From: an uncultured Eubacteriales bacterium
GTDB lineage: Bacteria > Bacillota > Clostridia > Lachnospirales > Lachnospiraceae
NCBI GenBank assembly: GCA_900549105.1
Contig: URND01000025.1
Span: 1 to 30,185 of the forward strand
DNA length: 30,185 nt
Direction of reading: 5' to 3'
Shown here: piece after piece, positions 18,383 to 24,711 of the stretch
How the letters are laid out: the number at the start of each line of letters is the position of its first letter
Numbering within the stretch: the stretch's first letter is position 1
The notes under the pieces: generated by a model
Seen by the model: the letters and a program-made list of their open reading frames with translations, nothing else
The model's database searches: none
Told to the model about the DNA's origin: nothing
Translations under genes and position numbers: made by a program

Positions 18383-19237
18383 TCAATCACCCCTCCAACC
18401 AAACAATAATGAATCTATCCTTCTTCTGAAAACATCTAATATATTATTTTCACGATATTTATTATCGGGAAAAATTTTTATCAAAACCACCGAAATATCG
18501 TCTTTTTCTCCCCGCTGCTTAATCAGTTTAATCAAATTCTGGCATTGTTTTATCATCATCTGCCTGTTTTTCAACAATTTAAAATTCAAAAACTCATAAA
18601 TTTCATCTTCCGTTACCCTGTGCCGAAATCCGTCAGAACATAACATATAAAAACCTTGTTTCACTTCGCCCTGGATGATTTGAGGCTCTATCATTTTAGA
18701 TGCCCCGACACATTGCAGTAACATATTCCGATTTTTATCCGTTCTAGCCTGCTCTGGAGTAAGTCTTCCCTTCAATATTTCTCTTGCAACATAAGTATGA
18801 TCACATGTCATCTGCTCTAAACAAGAACCAATATAGTACATGCGCGTATCCCCCACATGGACTACTAAAAATTTTTCTTCTACAAACAAAACGCCTGTAA
18901 AAGTCGTTCCTAATCTTTCCCCGAATTCCTGACCGTATTCTCGAATCTGAATATTCAATGTTTTAAGGAGCAACGACCATTTACCGCCAATGACAGCCAT
19001 ATCAACATTTTTAAGCTCATCAAATAATTTCACATCAAACCATTTCTCAAATTCCCGAACAACAATCGCACTGGCAATTTCCCCTTTCGAGAGGCCTCCC
19101 ATACCATCGCAAATAATAGCCATCAGCACTTCTTTGTTCCTATATGTGGTATGTTTAATCAGAACACTATCCTGATTAGTACCTTTCACAGTTCCCATAT
19201 TAGATTCAGCAACCGCCTCATACCGCATTTTTATCAC
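18383..19237 (-). CDS. PP2C-family Ser/Thr protein phosphatase
   Basis: The 284-residue protein carries the metal-binding motifs of PP2C (PPM) phosphatases in order: NQDS (Asp23), ICDGMGG (Asp44), GTTFTG, VHVGDTRMY (Asp130), LCSDGF (Asp202) and EKDDISVV (Asp246/247). The family removes phosphate from Ser/Thr and normally opposes a PknB-type kinase, here encoded two genes downstream. There is no membrane segment, so it acts in the cytoplasm; a basic C-terminal extension of about 25 residues follows the core. GTG 19237 is given as the start; ATG 19228 (MRYEAVAES) is an equally good choice because neither has a strong ribosome site. The stop is immediately followed by the next start. Confidence 0.93.
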   Translation of the reverse strand: MIKMRYEAVAESNMGTVKGTNQDSVLIKHTTYRNKEVLMAIICDGMGGLSKGEIASAIVVREFEKWFDVKLFDELKNVDMAVIGGKWSLLLKTLNIQIREYGQEFGERLGTTFTGVLFVEEKFLVVHVGDTRMYYIGSCLEQMTCDHTYVAREILKGRLTPEQARTDKNRNMLLQCVGASKMIEPQIIQGEVKQGFYMLCSDGFRHRVTEDEIYEFLNFKLLKNRQMMIKQCQNLIKLIKQRGEKDDISVVLIKIFPDNKYRENNILDVFRRRIDSLLFGWRGD

Positions 19238-19257
19238 TCATTACTTTCTCTTAAAAT

Positions 19258-20343
19258 TTACACTTGAAACAAAAACTCTTCATTAGCAAGTTTTAGCACA
19301 TCTCCATTAAATATTTCCACTTCCTGCTCAGCCGGCAAAACCCTGTTGTTAATATAGCTCTTATTTTTGGAACGTAAATCAAAAACAAAATATCTGTCAC
19401 CCCTGCTGATAATATCCGCATGGCTTCGACTGATTGCTATATTATTGGTTACAATATAATCAACACAGTTTTCCTCTTTTCCTATACGGAATACTGGCTT
19501 ATTAATTCTAATAATCTCTTCTGTTAAAGTTCTAATTAATATCGGATATTTAGGCATCCCCATCCTTTTCTCATTAAACAATTCCCTTTCATCATTTTCA
19601 GAAAAAAGTTCCGTTGCCTCATCATCTAACAAGCAAGTGCTTTCATCATCAAAAAACAAATCTGTTTTTTCATCATCTTCATTCATCAAATCTGTTCTTT
19701 CATCATCTTCCATTAAATCCGTTTGCTCATCATCCACAATATTCGCTATAGGGTTTTCCAAGTCTACTTTTTTGATGGTTTTTACAATATTTCTGTCTAC
19801 TGTACAAATATATGACTCAATTTTACTCGCATCAAATTCATTAAGTTTCTTGATAAAATAACTAAAATTTGACAGATACTTCGGATCTGCTTCCTCCGGT
19901 TTAACAGAATATATAATTTGTTCAATAAAATCCAAAATATCCTCACCGTCATGGGGAGTTGCTACAGGTAAATATATAAAATACAATTCTTTTGTACATT
20001 CATTGAAAAAAATATACTTCATGTCAAGCAGCAAATTACTGCGAGATAAACCTATTTTTTCAAGTTTTTGGGTAACGTCAATGAATTGTTCCAAAATAAA
20101 GAAAAAGTCATATTCACAAATCGGACTCTTTAATCTATCATACAAACTAATTCCTTTTGGGCCAGTAAACTCAAGTTTATTTCTTTTGGTATTATTTAAT
20201 TTTAAAAATCCATAGTTATATTTTCGAGATAAAAGGTCATACTGATTAGTATTAATAACTAAATCTGACGAAACTTTGACTTTTGCAGTAAGCCAACAAT
20301 CTTTTATCCTTATTCTTATTCCTCTAATAATTTTTCCATTCAT
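19258..20343 (-). CDS. DUF6382-like plus FHA domain protein with DDExT repeats
   Basis: The first gene of the secretion block, 361 residues. An N-terminal DUF6382-like domain (about 1-190) has the segment LSRSNLLLDMKYIFF and then YFIYLPV, a pattern shared with the second FHA protein of the block. Next come five tandem repeats (204-247) of the form D-D-E-x-T-D-L-M: DDEQTDLM, DDERTDLM, DDEKTDLF, DDESTCLL, DDEATELF. A C-terminal FHA domain (about 275-361) follows, with SRSHAD and a variant NKSYINN in place of N-G-T. The repeats look like stacked phosphothreonine sites. ATG 20343 is chosen over TTG 20346 for its spacing from AGAGGT. No convincing promoter was found in the 95 bases before the inverted repeat. 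Confidence 0.87.
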   Translation of the reverse strand: MNGKIIRGIRIRIKDCWLTAKVKVSSDLVINTNQYDLLSRKYNYGFLKLNNTKRNKLEFTGPKGISLYDRLKSPICEYDFFFILEQFIDVTQKLEKIGLSRSNLLLDMKYIFFNECTKELYFIYLPVATPHDGEDILDFIEQIIYSVKPEEADPKYLSNFSYFIKKLNEFDASKIESYICTVDRNIVKTIKKVDLENPIANIVDDEQTDLMEDDERTDLMNEDDEKTDLFFDDESTCLLDDEATELFSENDERELFNEKRMGMPKYPILIRTLTEEIIRINKPVFRIGKEENCVDYIVTNNIAISRSHADIISRGDRYFVFDLRSKNKSYINNRVLPAEQEVEIFNGDVLKLANEEFLFQV

Positions 20344-20374
20344 CAAACCCGTACCTCTTAGTACAAAAATATTA

Positions 20375-20405
20375 GTGAAAAAAACAAATAAAATTATTTT
20401 TTCAC
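20375..20405. repeat. 9-bp inverted repeat before the secretion block
   Basis: GTGAAAAAA (20375-20383) and TTTTTTCAC (20397-20405) are exact reverse complements separated by 13 bases. It is AT-rich, lies 30-60 bases upstream of the first gene of the block, and could be an operator or a weak terminator for leftward transcription from the integrase. Confidence 0.5.
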
Positions 20406-20438
20406 CAATTTGTTACTTACTTTCACTGTAGCTTCGTA

Positions 20439-20465
20439 ATTTTCGTAAAGTATGCCACTTGACGA
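20439..20465 (-). repeat. Left copy of 27-bp inverted repeat flanking the integrase
   Basis: Read on the - strand it begins TCGTCAAGTGGCATACTTTA and ends CGAAAAT. It matches 21877-21903 on the + strand at 26 of 27 positions, the one difference being C here and T there. Confidence 0.85.
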
Positions 20466-20531
20466 TATTGACATAGAATATCTGGAAAAATAAGGGCTTT
20501 TCATAATTTAAAGACGGGAATAATGACGGCT

Positions 20532-21662
20532 TTAATCTGGAAATGAGAGTTTATTCATATTACTGAATTTTAAGTCAAAGGATGAATGAACATATCGATT
20601 GAGTGTAATATTTACATTTGCATGTCCGAGAATTTCGCTCAAACTTTTCAGTTCAAATCCCACCTCTATACACCTTGTTGCAAAAGTATGACGAAGTGCA
20701 TGAAAATTCGCATCATCTATTCCGCTCTGCACAATAAATGATTTAAATCTGTTTTGCATTGTTCGTGGCTCAACATATTTAGTTTCCTCACCAGAGAGGA
20801 TGTATGCTTGTGGATTATTTTGAAACTGTTTTGCAATGTTGATAATAAACTGAGGTAAAGGAATTTCCCTGATTGAGCATTGGCTTTTGGGTTCTGTAAT
20901 AATTACTTTTGTTTTTGCTTCTGCATCAATATTGGTATTCTGAATACGCTGCATAGTTTTTCTAACCTTTAAAGTAGAACTTTCTATACAGATATCATCC
21001 CATTGCAATGCGCACAATTCTCCAATACGAATTCCTGTATAAAGAGATAATAAGATTCCAAACTTGCACGAATCCATATCTTGTAACAATGTTCGAATCA
21101 GTGCCTCTTGCTCCGCTCGGCTTAAGACCCTCATTTCTCTATCTTTCTTCTTCACCGTAAGCTTTCCGAGATTGCACATCACATTCAAATTATTATATTT
21201 TGCATATTCCATCGAACTTTTGACTATTGCTAAAATATCCGTAACTGTTTTAGGCGATAATGCACCTCTGCTTTTCAATCTTCCATAATTAAGCTGTTTT
21301 TCAATAAAACCTTCTACGATTTGAGTGCTTATTTTAGAAAGCGGATACTTTCCCAAATAAGGACGAATATGTGTATCAATTAAGTGGAAATAACGAGAAT
21401 ATGTAGATTCTTTTATATTAATTTTGGCAGATTGAAGCCAGGCATCGAGTACATCATTATATAAAATCGTCTTGTTTGATAATGTTTCGCATTTTGTCCC
21501 TACTTGGCTCTTTTTCTCAATAAGTTTTTTCTTCACTTCATTATAGGTTTTAGAATAAACATATCCATATTTTGCTTTTCCATTTTCATCGTAATAACGA
21601 ATATATCTGCCTTCTCACCTTCCATCTTTCCTCTTATAGATATTTTCACCCTTCTTAGGCAT
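20532..21662 (-). pseudogene. Tyrosine integrase, broken by one in-frame TGA
   Basis: The natural start is ATG 21662, with GGAGG eight bases upstream, giving MPKKGENIYKRKDGR. Then TGA at 21617-21615 interrupts the frame, which continues as EGRYIRYYDENGKAKYG and onward without a shift to the stop at 20532. Integrases of this class read KRKDGRWEGRY here, so TGG (Trp) most likely became TGA. The rest is intact: an N-terminal SAM-like domain, then a catalytic domain with Arg in TGIRIGELCALQW, Lys in TEPKSQCS, LRHTFATR, LGHANVNIT and Tyr in NRYVHS. The only restart seen is GTG 21536 without a ribosome site; it would lose the N-terminal arm-binding region. Tn916 or phage-type relatives insert and excise elements. 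Read-through or a sequencing error remains possible. Confidence 0.8.
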
Positions 21663-21876
21663 AGCTCATTCCTCCTTAATTAATTTTTGTTGACGGAAAA
21701 ATTGACGGCTTTCGTTTTTCCCTTTTTAGAAAAATACTGTTTTTCATTTGAAAAGATTTAAACACCTCAATAAGTATTTTTAATAAGACTAATTTCTTTA
21801 TCTTTTCCGCCGACACATTGACGAATCCGGCAACTGTGTGTATAATTATAATTGATTTTTTTGATTGTAATCGTAT

Positions 21877-21903
21877 TCGTCAAGTGGCATACTTTATGAA
21901 AAT
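21877..21903 (+). repeat. Right copy of 27-bp inverted repeat flanking the integrase
   Basis: It begins TCGTCAAGTGGCATACTTTA and ends TGAAAAT, and pairs with 20439-20465 in inverted orientation with one mismatch. Confidence 0.85.
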
Positions 21904-21928
21904 ATTAACTACTTTACAGGTAAATCAA

Positions 21929-21956
21929 GTAGGAATCGACTAATGTCGATTCCTAC
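21929..21956. repeat. Perfect 12-bp hairpin, TAAT loop
   Basis: GTAGGAATCGAC (21929-21940) and GTCGATTCCTAC (21945-21956) are exact reverse complements around a four-base loop. No T run follows on either strand, so termination is not obvious. It starts 26 bases beyond the right integrase repeat. Confidence 0.85.
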
Positions 21957-21975
21957 CCATAAAGAAGAAATAAAA

Positions 21976-22026
21976 ATACCCTGCAGAAATGCGTGTTTTA
22001 CAACACTTGCATGTTCTGCAGGGTAT
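21976..22026. repeat. Long hairpin of about 22 pairs
   Basis: ATACCCTGCAGAA (21976-21988) pairs exactly with TTCTGCAGGGTAT (22014-22026). After a one-base bulge ATGC pairs with GCAT, and GTGTT/AACAC closes the top. On the + strand the stem is followed by CTTTG, and on the - strand by TTTTTA, so it could terminate leftward transcription from the small conserved gene and flavin reductase unit. Confidence 0.8.
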
Positions 22027-22101
22027 CTTTGCTTCTCAGAGTATTTATTGATATTTCGACTAATGGCATACAACATGGATTCTTTATACAGAAAATTTCA
22101 A

Positions 22102-22135
22102 GGAGGTATGCAACCCACTCGAGTCGCATACCTCC
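22102..22135. repeat. 10-bp hairpin with XhoI-type core
   Basis: GGAGGTATGC (22102-22111) and GCATACCTCC (22126-22135) are exact reverse complements; the loop contains the palindrome ACTCGAGT (22117-22124). It lies 18 bases beyond the end of the small conserved gene on the - strand, where a terminator or processing site would be expected. Confidence 0.75.
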
Positions 22136-22152
22136 CTGTTTAGAACTGTCTA

Positions 22153-22449
22153 TTAACCGACAGCTCCCTGTTTTTTACACATTTTAACGCGCCTTTCTCC
22201 TTCTCCGGCCAAACTAATGATAATATGTGCCAAAGTAGCTATATAATCCTGATAGAAAGTTATTTCATCTTTTGAAAAACCATTTATGTTTTCCCATCTG
22301 TATTCCGGCAAGTAACATTCTGCCGACTTAAACCCTTCAAATACAGGTTTTTCTACGACAACTTTTACTTCCTCTTTTCCTTCACGATTTAGCAATTCGG
22401 AATGTACAATCTCCGTACCATCATTTAAGGTCATAAATGGATACAACAT
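22153..22449 (-). CDS. Small conserved protein coupled to flavin reductase
   Basis: A 98-residue acidic/amphipathic protein beginning MLYPFMTLNDGTEIVHSE and containing a beta pattern (EVKVVVEKPV, then SAECYLPEYRW) followed by a helix (EITFYQDYIATLAHIIISL). I have seen similar small clostridial proteins but cannot name the family or give a function. ATG 22449 is chosen because AGGAG is six bases upstream and the codon directly follows the stop of the flavin reductase gene; the longer open frame to 22614 only shadows that gene. Codon use and GC content fit the housekeeping side, so it lies outside the secretion block. Confidence 0.72.
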   Translation of the reverse strand: MLYPFMTLNDGTEIVHSELLNREGKEEVKVVVEKPVFEGFKSAECYLPEYRWENINGFSKDEITFYQDYIATLAHIIISLAGEGERRVKMCKKQGAVG

Positions 22450-22450
22450 T

Positions 22451-23041
22451 TTACTCTCCTCTTTTCCTCTTTCTGACAGGCTTTTTGCGAACCGCATAGC
22501 CAAAGCCGCCCAGATGTTTTCCCACGCCGTAATATTGTCCATGGGAATAGACCAGCGGTTCCGCCTTTTCCAGGTGGAAGGTCCCCTTGGCGTCCATATA
22601 CTGTTCGTCCACATAAACCGCCGTCACCTCAGCTATAAACATATCATGGCTGCCAAGCTCCATGACCTCAGTCACCTTACATTCGATGGACACCGGGCTT
22701 TCCGCTACCATCGGCGCATATTGAAGTTCGCCCTTCACCGGCGTCAGCTTCATTTCTTTAAATTTATCCATATCCCGGCCAGAGCGCACCCCGCAAAAAT
22801 CGGTGGCCTCCGCCAGTTTTTCCGTTGTCAGATTAATGACATATTCCCCGGTTTCTTTAATCATATGATGGGAATACCGCTCCTTCCGGATGGACACATA
22901 AACCATCGGCGGTTCTGAGCAGATAGTCCCCGTCCATGCGGCGGTCATTAGATTGACATTTCCTTCCTTATCCCCGCAGCTTACGAGCACCGCCGGCAGG
23001 GGATAAACCATATTTCCCGCTTTCCATTTCTGTTTCGCCAT
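22451..23041 (-). CDS. Flavin reductase family protein (FMN-binding split barrel)
   Basis: The 196-residue protein has the flavin reductase-like pattern: an opening with GNMVYPLPAVLVSCGDKEG, then NLMTAAWTGTICSEPPMVYVSIR, then a stretch (YSHHMIKETGEYVINL) typical of the FMN-binding split barrel. Members bind FMN and either reduce it with NAD(P)H or serve as small flavoproteins; the substrate cannot be read here. The C-terminus has a basic tail (RKKPVRKRKRGE), which is unusual and may be lineage specific. It lies nine bases downstream of a pyrophosphatase gene and abuts the small conserved gene, so all are likely in one transcript starting before 26433. Confidence 0.88.
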   Translation of the reverse strand: MAKQKWKAGNMVYPLPAVLVSCGDKEGNVNLMTAAWTGTICSEPPMVYVSIRKERYSHHMIKETGEYVINLTTEKLAEATDFCGVRSGRDMDKFKEMKLTPVKGELQYAPMVAESPVSIECKVTEVMELGSHDMFIAEVTAVYVDEQYMDAKGTFHLEKAEPLVYSHGQYYGVGKHLGGFGYAVRKKPVRKRKRGE

Positions 23042-23050
23042 AAATATCTC

Positions 23051-24697
23051 CTATTCCTGCAGTGTTCCGACCATTTTCGGAATAAACTGTTTCTTTCTCG
23101 ATACCATATTATCAACAAATACACTGTCGCCATCCTTTGTCACCGGCACATCGAAGCATCTGGAAGCCACTGAAAGGGCCTCCTCATCCGAACAAAGCAC
23201 CAGTGTCGATTCATCCAGAATATTGGTGAGCATAAAGAAAATCATATCCAAACCATGTTCTGCCTTTGCCTTTGGAAGCATCGTAGCCAATCGGGCATGA
23301 ATCTTTTTCAGTTCACGGGCATCGAGGGATGTAATCTGTCCAACGCCAAACTGAGTATCTCCTGCCGAGAATTTCTTGAAATCCTGATAGAAAATATCCG
23401 CATCGGATTTACTCTTCAAATCGCTTCCGGCCTCAAACATCTGCATGGCATAGGCTTCAACTTCGATTCCGGCAATTTTTGCCAGAGCTTCGGCGGCCAT
23501 CCGGTCTAACGGTGTACAAGTCGGCGAACGGTACATTAATGTATCCGAGAGAATCGCCGAACACATCAAGCCCGCCATATTTGCCGGAATCTCCACCTTG
23601 TTTTCCCGGTACATCAAATAAATGATTGTTGATGTACAGCCCACCGGCTGACACCGGAAAAATACCGGTTTCATACTCTGGACATAGCCCAGTTTATGAT
23701 GGTCCACAATCTCCATAATCTCACAGTCAAAAATACCGTCCACAGCCTGTCCCGCTTCATTATGGTCCACCAGGGCCACTTTCTTTTTATCCAAATCAAT
23801 CAGATTATGGCGCGTAAACATCCCGACAACCTTTCCCTGATTGGTCACAATAGGGAAAGCGCGGTGGCGGTTTTTCGCCATAACTTCCTTCACATCGTCA
23901 ATAAAATCGTCCTTTTTAAAGGTTTTCATATCTTTGACCATAAAATGACCGATAGCCATACTCTGATTGATAAGACGCGCCGCTATAAAAGTATCATACG
24001 GTGTCCGGATAATTGTGCAGTGATGTTCCTCAGCCAGCTTCAAAATCGTATCATTCGGCTGCGTATTCATACTGATGATCAGACATCCCGCATTCATCTC
24101 AATGGCGCACAACTGGGACTCATAGCGGTCTCCGAGCATGACCATGTCGCCGTCTTCAATATATTCCTCCATCAAATCCGGGTTGGCCGCCGCAATTAAA
24201 ATCTTTCCCTTTTCCACAACCCCTTCCGGGTCGCCGACAAGCATTTCCCCATCCAGCGTTTCCAGAATGTTTTTATACGGCGTCCGATTTTCCGAAAGTA
24301 CACGGCTGTCATAAACGCCCATATAGGTTTTCGCAATATCTCCTTTGGTAATCAGTCCAAGAAGCTTTTTATCATCATCCACAATAGTCAGCGTTGAGAC
24401 TTTTTCCTCCTGAAGCTGCTGCCAGGCCTCGCGAATCGACATATCCGGATGTCCGCTGTAAGCCGGTGAAATCTGTACATCCTTCACCTGGGTACGCACA
24501 TCCTGCATATAAATCGGAACTTCCGTCTGAAATCTGTCCAGAACAAAAGCAGTCTCCGAATTAATCTCCCCGGCCCGGGCCGGTATATAATTCATCCCAG
24601 TCACATTTTTCCGCAGATAAGCATAGGCAATGGCGGAGCAAATGGAATCTGTGTCCGGATGTTTATGTCCAATGACGTATATTTTTTCCTTTTTCAT
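23051..24697 (-). CDS. ppaC: CBS-domain manganese-dependent inorganic pyrophosphatase (copy 2)
   Basis: A 548-residue family II (DHH) pyrophosphatase, which splits pyrophosphate to phosphate using Mn or Co. The order fits the regulated form: N-terminal DHH motif GHKHPDTDS, first CBS half (about 70-125), a DRTGG-like region, second CBS half (about 235-295), LVDHNE, DHHKLG, and a C-terminal DHHA2 domain ending with SRKKQ. In this form adenine nucleotides bound to the CBS pair control activity. All catalytic motifs are present. ATG 24697 has GGAGG seven bases upstream. It lies 14 bases after a close paralogue, a tandem duplication. Family assignment is firm; the division of labour between copies is unknown. 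Confidence 0.94.
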   Translation of the reverse strand: MKKEKIYVIGHKHPDTDSICSAIAYAYLRKNVTGMNYIPARAGEINSETAFVLDRFQTEVPIYMQDVRTQVKDVQISPAYSGHPDMSIREAWQQLQEEKVSTLTIVDDDKKLLGLITKGDIAKTYMGVYDSRVLSENRTPYKNILETLDGEMLVGDPEGVVEKGKILIAAANPDLMEEYIEDGDMVMLGDRYESQLCAIEMNAGCLIISMNTQPNDTILKLAEEHHCTIIRTPYDTFIAARLINQSMAIGHFMVKDMKTFKKDDFIDDVKEVMAKNRHRAFPIVTNQGKVVGMFTRHNLIDLDKKKVALVDHNEAGQAVDGIFDCEIMEIVDHHKLGYVQSMKPVFFRCQPVGCTSTIIYLMYRENKVEIPANMAGLMCSAILSDTLMYRSPTCTPLDRMAAEALAKIAGIEVEAYAMQMFEAGSDLKSKSDADIFYQDFKKFSAGDTQFGVGQITSLDARELKKIHARLATMLPKAKAEHGLDMIFFMLTNILDESTLVLCSDEEALSVASRCFDVPVTKDGDSVFVDNMVSRKKQFIPKMVGTLQE

Positions 24698-24711
24698 CTC
24701 TACCCCTCCTG

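Larger units (their letters stand above)
20439..21903. mobile_element. Tyrosine-recombinase unit bounded by inverted repeats
   Basis: The 1465-base unit holds only a broken integrase gene and is enclosed by a 27-bp inverted repeat with one mismatch. Heptamers of the type TTGACG occur near both ends: 20459, 21690, 21702, 21818 and, inverted, in the right repeat; TGACGGCTTT occurs at 20524-20533 and 21703-21712. Such clusters suit arm-type integrase binding sites. The unit sits exactly between the AT-rich secretion block and GC-richer housekeeping DNA. It could be a small transposon, a former invertible switch, or the end of a decayed larger element. Confidence 0.6.
21663..22152. other. 490-base gene-free stretch: integrase leader, repeat and three hairpins
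   Basis: No convincing gene is present. From left to right it holds the integrase ribosome site (21671-21675), paired TTGACGG heptamers (21690, 21702), an AT-rich tract, TTGACGAAT at 21818-21826 complementary to ATTCGTCAA at 21875-21883, the right inverted repeat and then three separate hairpins listed on their own. Short reading frames across the hairpins simply follow the palindromes. Confidence 0.7.

Noticed and set aside
20344..20438. Promoter for the secretion block
   Set aside because: TTGTTT followed after 18 bases by TACTAA would begin transcription inside or after the ribosome site; no other pair with sensible spacing was found.
20439..21903. Inverted repeats as attL/attR of one integrated element
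   Set aside because: Attachment sites of a single insertion are direct repeats; these are inverted. No matching direct repeat was found between the left (500-655) and right (21900-22150) edges of the secretion block.
22451..22614. N-terminal extension of the small conserved gene to 22614
   Set aside because: This part is a shadow of the flavin reductase gene in another frame; a good ribosome site marks ATG 22449.
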